Positions 37,378-46,585 are shown, numbered from the stretch's first letter. The stretch is 64,000 nt of DNA from Gordonia insulae (GCF_003855095.1 NZ_CP033972.1:2480001-2544000); one strand, 5' to 3'. Numbers and translations are program-made. The notes: a model not told the origin generated them from the letters alone.

Positions 37378-37458
37378 ATGCAACTGCGCCGTGAGTTCAT
37401 GCTCACTCGCCGTCGTGCGATCGACTTCTGTCGCGTCGCCGACTGTTGCTGTCGTTAG
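37378..37458 (+). CDS. Polycysteine leader peptide (cysteine attenuator)
   Basis: A 26-aa basic peptide starting MQLRREFMLTRRR and ending DCCCR, with a further Cys seven residues before the end. Mycobacteria have leaderless polycysteine uORFs in front of sulfur-metabolism operons. Ribosome stalling at the Cys codons when cysteine is scarce changes expression of the downstream genes. Here it lies 200 bases before the sulfurtransferase-sseC genes, the same neighbourhood as the known mycobacterial example. The start ATG sits 6 bases after a -10-like TAGGGT, consistent with leaderless translation. Too short for normal gene finders. Confidence 0.75.
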   Translation: MQLRREFMLTRRRAIDFCRVADCCCR

Positions 37459-37658
37459 ACGATGAGCGCGGCGCCTGTTCGGCGCGTTCACCTCACGATG
37501 GCGGCCGGTGCGATTCCTTGCATATCTGACATCCCTCGCGTCTGATCCCGGACACCTCTCGGTGACCAGCAGCATCGCGATGAATCACTCCCGGTCGACA
37601 TCATCTCGAATCCCATCTGAAGAAATCACTCTCCACACGCATCCGGGAAGGATCAACC

Positions 37659-38498
37659 ATGGCACGTTCCGACGTCCTGGTCAGCGCCGATTGGGCTGAG
37701 CAGAACCTCAACACCGACAAGGTCGTGCTCGTCGAGGTCGACGAGGACACCAGCGCCTACGACGGCGGCCACATCGAGGGCGCGGTCAAGCTCGACTGGA
37801 AGACCGATCTGCAGGATCCGGTCCGTCGCGACTTCGTCGACGCCGAGCAGTTCTCCAAGCTGCTCTCCGAGCGTGGTATCGCCAACGACGACACCGTCGT
37901 CCTGTACGGCGGTAACAACAACTGGTTCGCGGCCTACGCGTACTGGTACTTCAAGCTGTACGGCCACAACGACGTCAAGCTCCTCGACGGCGGCCGCAAG
38001 AAGTGGGAGCTCGACGGGCGCCCGCTGAGCACCGACGCCGTGAGCCGTCCGGCCACCACCTACAAGGCCGGTGAGCCGGACCTGACCATCCGCGCGTTCC
38101 GTGACGAGGTCGTCGCCGACATCGGCGTGAAGAACCTCGTCGACGTGCGCAGCCCCGATGAGTTCTCCGGCAAGATCCTGGCGCCGGCCCACCTCCCGCA
38201 GGAGCAGAGCCAGCGTCCGGGCCACATCCCCGGTGCGATCAACGTGCCGTGGAGCAAGGCGGCCAACGAGGACGGCACCTTCAAGAGCGACGCGGACCTC
38301 AAGGAGCTCTACGACGAGGCCGGCCTCGACGGCTCCAAGGACACCATCGCGTACTGCCGCATCGGTGAGCGGTCGAGCCATACCTGGTTCGTGCTCAAGG
38401 AACTGCTCGGCCAGCAGAACGTGAAGAACTACGACGGCAGCTGGACCGAGTACGGCTCGCTGATCGGCGTCCCGATCGAGCTCGGAGAAGGAAAGTAA
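37659..38498 (+). CDS. cysA2: Thiosulfate sulfurtransferase (rhodanese)
   Basis: Transfers sulfane sulfur from thiosulfate to an acceptor. The 279-aa protein has two rhodanese domains: an inactive N-terminal one (residues 1-130) and a catalytic C-terminal one with VDVRSPDEFSGKI and active-site Cys233 in YCRIGERSSHTW. It matches the mycobacterial CysA2/CysA3 type. A ggaagg ribosome site precedes the ATG. It is followed after 5 bases by sseC and preceded by the polycysteine leader, so expression should respond to cysteine supply. Confidence 0.94.
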   Translation: MARSDVLVSADWAEQNLNTDKVVLVEVDEDTSAYDGGHIEGAVKLDWKTDLQDPVRRDFVDAEQFSKLLSERGIANDDTVVLYGGNNNWFAAYAYWYFKLYGHNDVKLLDGGRKKWELDGRPLSTDAVSRPATTYKAGEPDLTIRAFRDEVVADIGVKNLVDVRSPDEFSGKILAPAHLPQEQSQRPGHIPGAINVPWSKAANEDGTFKSDADLKELYDEAGLDGSKDTIAYCRIGERSSHTWFVLKELLGQQNVKNYDGSWTEYGSLIGVPIELGEGK

Positions 38499-38503
38499 TC
38501 AAC

Positions 38504-38809
38504 ATGTGTGCTGCACCCAAACAGGGACAGAAGCTGCCTGCGGGCGTCGACGTCGAGAAGGAGACCGTCCTGACCGGACAGGTCAACGACGCGGCGGGCA
38601 CCCCGGTCGCCGGAGCCTTCGTCCGCCTGCTCGACTCGACCGGCGAGTTCACCGCCGAGGTCGTCGCCAGTCCGACCGGCGATTTCCGGTTCTTCGCCGC
38701 TCCCGGCACGTGGACGCTGCGTGCGTTGTCCTCGATCGGCAACGGCGACGTGACCATCACTCCGGAAGGCCCCGGGGTCCACGAGCACGACATCGTCGTC
38801 GCCAAGTGA
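38504..38809 (+). CDS. sseC: SseC-like DUF1416 protein
   Basis: A 101-aa protein with a short Cys-containing start (MCAAPKQGQKL) and a carboxypeptidase-regulatory-like beta-sandwich (VLTGQVNDAAGTPVAGAFVRLLDSTG, FRFFAAPGTWTLRAL). It is the constant partner of the sulfurtransferase gene in mycobacteria (Rv0814c/Rv0815c). It probably helps sulfur transfer, but its biochemical role is not established. The gene is translationally linked to the preceding gene (5-base gap, ggagaagg ribosome site inside the sulfurtransferase end). Confidence 0.9.
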   Translation: MCAAPKQGQKLPAGVDVEKETVLTGQVNDAAGTPVAGAFVRLLDSTGEFTAEVVASPTGDFRFFAAPGTWTLRALSSIGNGDVTITPEGPGVHEHDIVVAK

Positions 38810-38843
38810 CTCCGGCCGTCTCGAGCTAGCCCGACACGTCCGA

Positions 38844-38883
38844 CATCAGGGCCCGGCCACCACACGGTGGCCGGGCCCTGATG
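38844..38883. terminator. Bidirectional terminator
   Basis: An 18-base perfect stem (CATCAGGGCCCGGCCACC and its complement) around the loop ACAC lies between the converging sseC and SRPBCC genes. It is very stable; it can serve both strands. Confidence 0.85.
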
Positions 38884-38885
38884 CG

Positions 38886-39335
38886 TCAATCGCGTTCGGC
38901 GACCTCGGCCAATCGGTCGATCGAGGCACGCAGCCGGTCAGCGGTCGTCGCGCGGGCTCTGGGCAGCCGCTGCTCGTCGTGCAGATCGGTCCAGTCGTAG
39001 GTGTGCGTGACGAGGGCGCCGTCGCCGTCGGGGGCGACCTCCCAGCGCCACCGGTGACCGATGGGTGCACCGCCCGGTTCCGCGGGACACCAGGCGATCA
39101 CCCGCCCCTCGTCGAACTCCACCACGTGGTTCTCTCGGACGAAACCGTTGGTCAGGGTCATCGCGAACACATCCCCGACAGCGCGCACACGCTGCCCCGC
39201 CGATGCCTCCGCCAGGTTGTCGTTGCCGTCCCACTCGGGTTGTCGTGCAGGGTCGGCGATCAGCTCGAAGATCCGTGCGGCCGGGGCCCCGATCCGTCGC
39301 GATGCCGTCGAGATCCGCTGTTCATCGGTCATCAC
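38886..39335 (-). CDS. SRPBCC (START/polyketide cyclase-like) protein
   Basis: A 149-aa ligand-binding-fold protein. [31 protein letters not shown] is the classic SRPBCC start, and [23 protein letters not shown] its central sheet, with a long C-terminal helix. Substrate or ligand unknown. Start at MM, either Met possible. It ends 3 bases from the shared terminator. Confidence 0.85.
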   Translation of the reverse strand: MMTDEQRISTASRRIGAPAARIFELIADPARQPEWDGNDNLAEASAGQRVRAVGDVFAMTLTNGFVRENHVVEFDEGRVIAWCPAEPGGAPIGHRWRWEVAPDGDGALVTHTYDWTDLHDEQRLPRARATTADRLRASIDRLAEVAERD

Positions 39336-39401
39336 CCCATCAAAGCACCACCCGGGGCACCTCCGGTCGAAGGCGTCGCGGTCACACGGTAAACTCGCCG
39401 C

Positions 39402-39500
39402 GTGGTCATCTTCTTCGAGATCCTGCTGATCCTGGCATCGATTCTGATCGCCTGGTTCGGTGTCTACGTCCTTTACCGTCTGATCAACGACGAGTCGTGA
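39402..39500 (+). CDS. 32-aa single-helix membrane peptide
   Basis: GTG-started ORF of 32 codons: one hydrophobic helix ([23 protein letters not shown]) with a short charged tail ending NDES. Its stop overlaps the start of the nitrobindin-like gene (GTGA), which suggests translational coupling and supports coding. No family recognised. Confidence 0.5.
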   Translation: MVIFFEILLILASILIAWFGVYVLYRLINDES

Positions 39501-40165
39501 CCTCCGCAGACGCGGACGGCAGCGACGAGAACGACGGGCAATCCGTCACTCGTCGATCCGGCGACCAAGCGATCAACCAGGCGCTCGAGCGCGCCAAGGA
39601 GACCGCCGAGCGCAATCTCCCCGAGTGGGGTGACATACCGCTCCCGCACGACACCGCGAATCTGCGACAGGGCGCCGATCTGCATTCTGGCCTGCTGGCG
39701 CTGCTCCCGATGGTCGGTGTGTGGCAGGGCGAGGGTGAGGCCAACGATCCCGACACCGGCGAGGATTATCACTTCGCCCAGCAGATCATCGTCAGCCACG
39801 ACGGCCAGAACTTCCTGAACTGGCAGGCGCGGTCGTGGGTGATCGACGACGACGCGCGATTCGTTCGGCCCGATCTGCGGGAGACCGGCTACTGGCGCAT
39901 CGGTCCCGACGACAACATCGAGCTCCTGCTGGCCCACGCCGAGGGGTCGATCGAACTCTTCTACGGCCAACCGCTCACCCAGACCTCGTGGGAACTGGCC
40001 ACCGACGTGGTCATCAAGGCCGACTCGGGCCGACGCACCGGCGGCGCCAAGCGGCTCTACGGTCTCGTCGACGACGGCGATCTGGCGTATGTCGAGGAAC
40101 GAGTCGACGCGGACGGTGATCTCATCCCCCGACTCTCGGCCAAGCTCCGCCGTTACGCGGGCTGA
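39497..40165 (+). CDS. Nitrobindin-like / FABP-like beta-barrel protein (Rv0813c type)
   Basis: A 222-aa protein: a charged N-terminal helix (about 20-45) and a ten-strand barrel opening with GVWQGEGEA (74-82, the GxWxGxG family motif). It ends [26 protein letters not shown]. Haem-binding nitrobindins carry an axial His near the end in a P-H-L context, as I recall. Here the corresponding residues read P-R-L, so haem binding by that His is unlikely, and a hydrophobic ligand is more probable, as proposed for Rv0813c. Start GTG overlaps the small membrane peptide stop. Confidence 0.82.
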   Translation: MTSADADGSDENDGQSVTRRSGDQAINQALERAKETAERNLPEWGDIPLPHDTANLRQGADLHSGLLALLPMVGVWQGEGEANDPDTGEDYHFAQQIIVSHDGQNFLNWQARSWVIDDDARFVRPDLRETGYWRIGPDDNIELLLAHAEGSIELFYGQPLTQTSWELATDVVIKADSGRRTGGAKRLYGLVDDGDLAYVEERVDADGDLIPRLSAKLRRYAG

Positions 40166-40178
40166 CGCACCCGGCCGG

Positions 40179-41501
40179 TCAGCGGGACTTGCGTAGCCAC
40201 CGTCGCCGGTCCGACCATGCCAGGTAGAGGTTCTTCTTGGGGATCGCGCTGTAGACGACCGTGCCGAGCATGATCACCACCGAGCCGTAATTGGTTGCGG
40301 TACCAGGCTTTCCGGAGGTGCCCGGGATGACGGCACCCGACGTCGAGAACGTCGCCGACCGGCCCGGCAGACTGTCAACGCGCTCGCCGACGACGGAGAA
40401 CACCTGACCGGTGTCGGCGTCCGCGCACACCGGGAAGGTCATCCGGCTGTGCGGCGCGACCTCGGCGACCGCACGTTCGTGCTCCCGGTTGTAGAGCACC
40501 GCGATCGCGTCGTCACCGGTGTTGCGGATCGTCATCGTCTCCGCGCCCGCGCGGTACTGATAGGTCACCCCGGCCGCCTCGGCGTCGAGATGGATCTGAT
40601 CCGGATAGCCGCAGTCCCAGTCGGCACTCCACGGCGTCAGGTAGTGGTGGTCGAGGTGGTCACGCCGGGTCGGGACGGGCAGCACCGTGGGCATCGATTC
40701 GCCCGCCGAGAACCACATCACGCCCAGCAGAGTCGGGCTGTCATCGGTGCGCGGCGCCTGCACGTAGCAGACGGCGTCACCGGGCGGGACCGGGACCGAT
40801 TCCCCGGGGTCCGCGACGACCAGGTCCAGCGGACCGTCGGCGCCGACGGTCAGGACCGCGATCGGTCCGTCGCCGCGATTGTGCACTGCCACCTCGCCGT
40901 CGATGCGGGTGTGATGCACGCCGTGCGCCATCGGATCGGCGAACACGAAGGACGGCGCGACGGGGACGCCGAAGTCGATGTCGCCCGGCTTCCAGAACAG
41001 ATCGTCGGGATCGCGGTCGGACCAGTCGACCTCACCGGGTCCCGGTCCGTCGAGCATGAACTGCGGCTCGTCGGTCTGCGGATCCCGGCCCTCGACGATC
41101 TGTCCGACCAGGACGGGCCGGCCCTCGCTGCGCTCGGCCTGCAGGATGTGGAACTCCGCGGCCGGCAGGTCCATCGACGATCCGGCGGGCAGGTGGGTGA
41201 ACTCGGTGCCGTCGGTGCCGGGCAGTTCCGGCGTGGAGAGCACCCCGAGGTCCCGACTCCCACGATTGTGCAGTACCAGGTGGTCCGATCCGGCCAGGTG
41301 GGAATAGGTGAGGCCGGAGATGTGGCCTGCGGTCCAGGTCGCCGCGCCGTCGTTGGTCCAGTCCGCGTCGTCCGGGGTGAGGAATCGGGCGCGGACGTGC
41401 TCGTCGACGTGGGCAGCGCGTTCGTGTGAGGTCCCGACCGGCACGGAGTGCATGATCACGGCGTCGTGATCGGACGCCACCTGAGCGTGTGTGGTGGTCA
41501 T
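40179..41501 (-). CDS. Triple-repeat protein of unknown function
   Basis: No family recognised. The 440-aa protein contains three similar segments of about 95 residues (roughly 40-137, 168-265, 288-380). Each opens with a [LF]xxPxDxDW- or FW-type stretch, then G-x-T-Y/H-H-T, a [VTI]xNxGDxxIAVL core (LVLHNRGSRDLGVL, VAVHNRGDGPIAVL, MTIRNTGDDAIAVL) and a closing VLVG/LLGV/FSVVG strand. This suggests three beta-sandwich or cupin-like modules. A basic hydrophobic C-terminus (VVIMLGTVVYSAIPKKNLYLAW) may contact the membrane. Start chosen for the gagggaga ribosome site; no signal peptide seen. Confidence 0.75.
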   Translation of the reverse strand: MTTTHAQVASDHDAVIMHSVPVGTSHERAAHVDEHVRARFLTPDDADWTNDGAATWTAGHISGLTYSHLAGSDHLVLHNRGSRDLGVLSTPELPGTDGTEFTHLPAGSSMDLPAAEFHILQAERSEGRPVLVGQIVEGRDPQTDEPQFMLDGPGPGEVDWSDRDPDDLFWKPGDIDFGVPVAPSFVFADPMAHGVHHTRIDGEVAVHNRGDGPIAVLTVGADGPLDLVVADPGESVPVPPGDAVCYVQAPRTDDSPTLLGVMWFSAGESMPTVLPVPTRRDHLDHHYLTPWSADWDCGYPDQIHLDAEAAGVTYQYRAGAETMTIRNTGDDAIAVLYNREHERAVAEVAPHSRMTFPVCADADTGQVFSVVGERVDSLPGRSATFSTSGAVIPGTSGKPGTATNYGSVVIMLGTVVYSAIPKKNLYLAWSDRRRWLRKSR

Positions 41502-41760
41502 GGCGGTCTCCCTCGGCAGTGGATCGTTCATCTGTGGTTCGCGTCCCGAGCCTTTCGGGATGGGTCGACGTGATCGGCTCGTTTCATCGTCCGAAGCAAG
41601 TTCACGCCAGAAACGGGTCGCGAGCACGAGTAGTCGACTACTTGAATAACGGATCGCGGTCGCGGTGACCTGCGTTACACCGAGCGAAGAACTGTTACAT
41701 GATGTCGCACTTCGTCCGGGCGCCCCCACCGGCGATCAGACTGCCCACAGACGGAAACGA

Positions 41761-41816
41761 CCCCCGCACCGCCCGGTGACGGGCTGGATCGATCAGACAG
41801 GATCGAGGTGCGGGGG
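41761..41816 (-). terminator. Stem-loop, probable end of cyd transcript
   Basis: A perfect 10-base stem (CCCCCGCACC with GGTGCGGGGG) with a 36-base loop. Read on the minus strand the second arm runs into tcgtttccg, a weak T-rich tail. It lies between the cyd operon plus mini-ORF and the triple-repeat gene. The 525-base gap here otherwise holds the mini-ORF and no other gene that I can support. Confidence 0.55.
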
Positions 41817-41917
41817 CCGGGTGACCATCTGGAATTCGCCAACACGAAGGTGCGAGTCCGCCGACCTCGACGGCCGACCGGCTGCACTCCCGTGGCAGTG
41901 AATGCCACGAATCCGCG

Positions 41918-41956
41918 CTAGCGGATGGTCACCTCACGTGTCCAATAGTCATACAA
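41918..41956 (-). CDS. Candidate 12-codon mini-gene after cydC
   Basis: A TTG 7 bases after an unusually strong ribosome site (GGAAGGAGGTGG) opens a 12-codon frame reading (M)YDYWTREVTIR and stop. An ATG 4 bases further opens an even shorter frame (MTIGHVR). It lies about 70 bases downstream of cydC. Leader peptide, regulatory stalling peptide or small peptide product are all possible; a chance strong site is the alternative. Confidence 0.35.
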   Translation of the reverse strand: MYDYWTREVTIR

Positions 41957-42026
41957 CTTCGAACCACCTCCTTCCTCGTGTACAGCCGAAGATACGCTTG
42001 CCCGGCCGGAGGTCGCAACGGATTTC

Positions 42027-43775
42027 TCAGACCACCGCAACCGGCTCGACCTCGAGCACCCGACACTCCGGTTCGACAGCGGAAAGATCTTGCGCGGCAC
42101 GGTGATGCGTGACCACGACCACCGTCCTCGAGCGATCGAAGAGACCGCCGTCGACCGCCACCAGCGCGCGCAGCAGCGTGGCCGCGTCGTCGTTGTCGAG
42201 GTGCTCGGTCGGTTCGTCGAGGAGCACCACCGGCGCGCGGTGCAGCAGCGCCCGTGCGATGAGCAGTCGACGCCGCTGGCCGCCGCTGACCGCTTCGCCA
42301 CCACCGCCGAGATCGGTGTCGATCCCGTCGGGCAGGGAGCCCACCCAGCCGCCGAGGCCGACCGCGTCGAGCGCCGAGATCAGGTCGGCGTCGGTGGCAT
42401 CGCCACGGGCCACCAGCAGGTTCTCCCGCAGCGAGGTGGAGAAGAGATGCCCTTCCTCGGCGAGGTAGACGACGGCCGACCGTGGGTCGATCTCGGCGCC
42501 GGCGTCGTCGCGACACGTGACGGTGCCGACATGCGGGGCGAGCAGCCCGGCGAGGGTCAGCATCAGGGTCGACTTGCCCGATCCGCTGGCCCCGACCACG
42601 ACGAGGCGCCCGCCGGGCGCCATCCGCATCGTGAGACCGTCGGGCGGGCCCAGATCGGGCGCCGACGGCCAGCCCCACCGCAGTCCGTCGACCTCGACGG
42701 TCACCGGACCGGCATGGACCGGCCGGTCGAGCGGTCCATCGGATCGCGGCTCGACGTCGGGCGCACCGGCGCCGTCCACCAGTGCCATCACCCGGGCGGC
42801 GCTCTGGCGACTGCGTTCCAGCTGAATCCCGGCCTCGGTGAGCGGAGCCGTCGATTCGAAGGCGGACAGCGGCAGCAGGACGAGCACACCCAGGATCATC
42901 GGGGTGAGCCCCTCACCCGACGCCACCGCGGCGAGCGATCCCGGGACCGCGGAGGCCAGGTGGATACCGATGAGACACGCGGCGAACAACGAGACACCCA
43001 GCGAGAGCGGTGTCGCCGCGGCCGCCGACGCCTCGTACCGTAATCCGCGATCCGCCGCGGACAGTGCGGCGGCGTCCGCGGCCGACGCCGTGGCCAGGAC
43101 ATGGTCGCGACGGCGCGCGACGGTGAGTTCGGGTGCATGCCAGAGGGCGGCGAGGGTGGCCTCCGACGATCTCGTCGACGCGGTCGACGCATCGGCGATC
43201 GTCCGCGCGGAGCCGCGGGCGGCCATCGCGGGCGCGACCACGCCACTGACGGCCAGCGCCACCGCGAGGACCACGGCGGCCCACCACGACACCAGGGCCA
43301 TGATGATCACCGCGGCCACGCTGGTCACCGCGCCGACCGCAATGGGGATGACGCCCCGGATGAGGGCATTGCCGATCTCGTCGATGTCGTCGCCGGTGCG
43401 CGCCAGCAGGTCGCCTCGGCGCAAGGTGACCGAGTAGGCCGGTGAACCTTCGGCCAGGGCCCGGTACACCCGTTCGCGGGCGGTCGCCATGGCGCCGAGC
43501 GCGAGGTCGTGGGTGGCCAGTCGTTCGAGGTAGCGGAACACACCGCGGGAGATGCCGAGTGCGCGGACCGCGGTGATCGCGACCGACAGATAGAGCACCG
43601 GCGGCATCTGCCACGCGCGGGTGATCAGCCACGCCGACAACGCAGCCAGGCCGAGCGCCGACAGTGCGCCGCCGACGCCGAGCAGGACCGACCTGGCCAC
43701 CGGCCGTCCCCGGAGGCCGAGGAAGCCGAACGCACGCCGCAGCGGATCGGAACGGCCACCACGCTCAGTGGGCAC
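42027..43775 (-). CDS. cydC: Thiol reductant ABC exporter subunit CydC
   Basis: Half-transporter that with CydD exports cysteine/glutathione-type reductants needed to assemble cytochrome bd. The 582-aa protein has six membrane helices (about 20-320) and a nucleotide-binding domain with Walker A GASGSGKST, signature VSGGQRRRLLIARALL and Walker B VVLLDEPTEHLD. It overlaps cydD by 11 bases and is the last gene of cydABDC. Confidence 0.93.
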   Translation of the reverse strand: MPTERGGRSDPLRRAFGFLGLRGRPVARSVLLGVGGALSALGLAALSAWLITRAWQMPPVLYLSVAITAVRALGISRGVFRYLERLATHDLALGAMATARERVYRALAEGSPAYSVTLRRGDLLARTGDDIDEIGNALIRGVIPIAVGAVTSVAAVIIMALVSWWAAVVLAVALAVSGVVAPAMAARGSARTIADASTASTRSSEATLAALWHAPELTVARRRDHVLATASAADAAALSAADRGLRYEASAAAATPLSLGVSLFAACLIGIHLASAVPGSLAAVASGEGLTPMILGVLVLLPLSAFESTAPLTEAGIQLERSRQSAARVMALVDGAGAPDVEPRSDGPLDRPVHAGPVTVEVDGLRWGWPSAPDLGPPDGLTMRMAPGGRLVVVGASGSGKSTLMLTLAGLLAPHVGTVTCRDDAGAEIDPRSAVVYLAEEGHLFSTSLRENLLVARGDATDADLISALDAVGLGGWVGSLPDGIDTDLGGGGEAVSGGQRRRLLIARALLHRAPVVLLDEPTEHLDNDDAATLLRALVAVDGGLFDRSRTVVVVTHHRAAQDLSAVEPECRVLEVEPVAVV

Positions 43776-45495
43776 GGGACACCCCGCCGAGGTCGACGAC
43801 CTGATCGGCGACCGATCGCGCGGACAGGTGATGGGCGATCACCACCACGGTGTCACCCGCTCGCGCCCGCGCGACCAGGGCGGCCAGCACCGCGGCCGCG
43901 GACCGATCGTCGAGGTGTGCGGTCGGTTCGTCGAGCAGGACCAGTGGCGACGGCGACGCCAGCACCCGGGTGAGGGCGAGCCGTTGCCGCTGACCGGCCG
44001 ACAGTCCGACGCCGCCCGCGCCGAGGAGGGTCTCGGCCCCCAGCGGCAGCGACGCCAGCACGACATCGAAACCGGTTGCCGCCGCGGCCCGGTGCAGGGC
44101 GGTCGGGTCCAGGACGCCGAAGAGCGCGAGATTCTCCGCGACGGTGCCGGGCACCACCACCGGTTGCTGGGGAAGCCAGGCGATCTGTTCGTGCAGCGCC
44201 GCCGGCTCGAGTTCGGCCACCGAGACCGGGCCGATCAGCACCGAGCCCTCATCGGGGTGGATCAATCCCATCATCGCGAGCAGCGTCGTCGACTTCCCGG
44301 CTCCGTTCGGGCCGGTCAGCACGGTCAGCGCGGCCGGCTCGATGACGGCGCCGAGCCGGTAGGGCGCCCATCCGTCGCGGCCGTGGACCCCGACGTCGAG
44401 CAGGGTGATCGGTTGGCCGGCAACCGAACAGGTCCGGGGCCCGGGCACGGCCACCGGCGATGCGTCGGCCGACTCGATGAGGTCGATGACCTCGCCGGCC
44501 GCTTCGACGCCGTCGGCGGAGTTGTGGAACTGGGCCCCGACCTGCCGGAGCGGATGATAGGCCTCGGGGGCCAGGATCAGGGCGAGAACACCTGCGTAGA
44601 GGCTCACCTCGCCATAGACCAGCCGGAGTCCGATACCGACGGCCACCAGGGCGACGCACAGGGTTGCCAGCAGTTCCAGCACGGCGCCCGACAGGAAGGC
44701 GATCCGCAGCGCCGACATCGTGCTGCGCTTGTGGGCGCGGCCGAGGGCGGCCACCTGGGCTGCGGGTCCGCGCGAGCGATTGAGGGCACGCAGTGTCGGC
44801 AGTCCCGCGATGAGGTCGAGCAGTTGGGCGTTCAGCCGGCTCATCGCCTCGAGTTTGCGGGCGGTCCGGTCTCGCGTGGTCAGCCCGATCAGCACCATGA
44901 ACAGCGGGATGAGTGGCAGCGTGACGAGGATGATCAGCGCCGACGGCCAGTCGGTGAGGGCGATGACGACCAGCACCGTCGGGGTCACGGTGAACGAGAC
45001 GATCAGCGCCGGAAGGTAACCCGAGAGGTACGGGCCGAGGCTGTCGAGGCCCTGCAGCAGGACGGTGCTCGCGTGTGCGCGCCGGGACGGCAGGTCGCGT
45101 GGCGAGGTGCGGGCGGGATCGGTCAGGACGTCGAGGGCGCGCGCACGCAGTTGCGCGATCACCCGCGCCGACGCCCGCTGTGCGTAGCGGTCGTGCAGAT
45201 ACGACATCACCGCCCGCGCGACAAGGGCGCAGGCCAGTACCAGCAGGTGAACCTGTTGCGCGGCAAGCGATCGTCGCGACGGGTCGACGATCAGTTCGGA
45301 CAGGATCGAGGCAGCCATCGCCGCCGTCACGATGATCGCCACCACCGCCGCGCACGAGAAGCCTGCCGTGACGATCACGTAGCCGCGGGCAGCCGACGAG
45401 TACTTCAGCAACCGGGGATCGATCGGCCCGGTACGCCGTTGTTCACCGCGGACGCCCTCGACGTCGATGGCGTCCGCGGTCGGTGTCGGGGTCAT
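43765..45495 (-). CDS. cydD: Thiol reductant ABC exporter subunit CydD
   Basis: Partner of CydC, 576 aa. Six membrane helices, Walker A TGPNGAGKST, a variant signature LSAGQRQRLALTRVL (Ala for the first Gly of LSGGQ) and Walker B LVLLDEPTAHLD. Its ATG overlaps the cydB stop by 4 bases, so cydB, cydD and cydC are translated as one unit. Confidence 0.93.
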   Translation of the reverse strand: MTPTPTADAIDVEGVRGEQRRTGPIDPRLLKYSSAARGYVIVTAGFSCAAVVAIIVTAAMAASILSELIVDPSRRSLAAQQVHLLVLACALVARAVMSYLHDRYAQRASARVIAQLRARALDVLTDPARTSPRDLPSRRAHASTVLLQGLDSLGPYLSGYLPALIVSFTVTPTVLVVIALTDWPSALIILVTLPLIPLFMVLIGLTTRDRTARKLEAMSRLNAQLLDLIAGLPTLRALNRSRGPAAQVAALGRAHKRSTMSALRIAFLSGAVLELLATLCVALVAVGIGLRLVYGEVSLYAGVLALILAPEAYHPLRQVGAQFHNSADGVEAAGEVIDLIESADASPVAVPGPRTCSVAGQPITLLDVGVHGRDGWAPYRLGAVIEPAALTVLTGPNGAGKSTTLLAMMGLIHPDEGSVLIGPVSVAELEPAALHEQIAWLPQQPVVVPGTVAENLALFGVLDPTALHRAAAATGFDVVLASLPLGAETLLGAGGVGLSAGQRQRLALTRVLASPSPLVLLDEPTAHLDDRSAAAVLAALVARARAGDTVVVIAHHLSARSVADQVVDLGGVSRAH

Positions 45496-46574
45496 TCAGT
45501 CGGCACGCGCAGCGACGACAGGCCGCTGGGCGCCGGGATCTGTTCCACCGAGATCCGCTTGCGGAAGACCCAGTAACTCCACGCCTGGTAGGCGATCACC
45601 ACCGGGGTGATGAACACCGCCGCCCACGTCATGATGGTCAGCGTGTAGTGACTCGACGACGTGTTGGCGATGGTGAGGTTGTACGCCGGATCCGTGAGCG
45701 ACGGAAGCACATTCGGGTAGAGCACCGAGAACAGCGTGGCCACGGTCCCGGCGATCGCGATGGATGTCGCGAAGAACGCGATCCCCTCGCGTTTCATCTG
45801 GGTGGCGAGGACCATCGCCACCGCCGCCAGCGCCGCGATCAGCACCGGGATCCAGGTCCAGCCGTTGCCGTAGGCGAACTGCGTCCAGAGCAGGAAGGCG
45901 GCCGCGACCACCAGCGTCGGAATGGCCAGCCGTGATGCCAGTTTCATCGAGTCCTGCTGCAGTACCCCACTCGTCTTGAGCGCCAGGAAGACCGCGCCGT
46001 GGGTCAGGAACGCCAGCAGGGTCGTGGCCCCGCCGAGCAACGCGTAGGGGTTGAGCAGGTTGAAGAAGCCGGCGGTGTACTGGGCATCGGCGTCGATCGG
46101 CAGGCCGCGGACCACATTGGCGAACGCGACGCCCCACAACAGTGCCGGGATCCACGAGCCGAGACCGATGCCGATGTCGCACCACGTGCGCCACTTCGGA
46201 TCGTTGATCTTGCCGCGCCATTCGATGGCCACCACGCGCGTGATGAGCCCCACCAGGATCAGGAACAGCGGCAGGTAGAAGGCGGTGAACATCGTCGCGT
46301 ACCACCCACCGAACGCCGCGAACAGGGCTCCGCCCGCGGTCAGCAGCCAGACCTCGTTGCCGTCCCACACCGGCCCGATCGTGTTGAGGATGGCCCGTCG
46401 TCGTTTGTCGGGGTCGGCGATGTCCTCCGATGGCGCGACGCGATCGTCGCCACCGGTGTGACTCCGGCCGAGGAACGGCATGAGCATGCCGACGCCGAAG
46501 TCGAAGCCCTCGAGTACGAAGTACCCGATGAACAGCACTGCGATGATCAGAAACCAGAACTCCTGCAGTCCCAT
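45492..46574 (-). CDS. cydB: Cytochrome bd ubiquinol/menaquinol oxidase subunit II
   Basis: Structural partner of CydA in the high-affinity terminal oxidase. The 360-aa protein has about nine membrane helices. It starts MGLQEFWFLIIAVLFIGYFVLEGFDFGVGML, the family's first helix with its acidic FDFG turn, and contains RRAILNTIGPVWDGNEVWLLTAGGALFAAFG. It begins 11 bases after cydA. Confidence 0.96.
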   Translation of the reverse strand: MGLQEFWFLIIAVLFIGYFVLEGFDFGVGMLMPFLGRSHTGGDDRVAPSEDIADPDKRRRAILNTIGPVWDGNEVWLLTAGGALFAAFGGWYATMFTAFYLPLFLILVGLITRVVAIEWRGKINDPKWRTWCDIGIGLGSWIPALLWGVAFANVVRGLPIDADAQYTAGFFNLLNPYALLGGATTLLAFLTHGAVFLALKTSGVLQQDSMKLASRLAIPTLVVAAAFLLWTQFAYGNGWTWIPVLIAALAAVAMVLATQMKREGIAFFATSIAIAGTVATLFSVLYPNVLPSLTDPAYNLTIANTSSSHYTLTIMTWAAVFITPVVIAYQAWSYWVFRKRISVEQIPAPSGLSSLRVPTE

Positions 46575-46585
46575 CGTCGATCTCC

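Noticed and set aside
37461..37544. Second short frame after the polycysteine leader (starts MSAAPVRR)
   Set aside because: No clustered cysteine codons, no clear ribosome site and no family; probably leader RNA.
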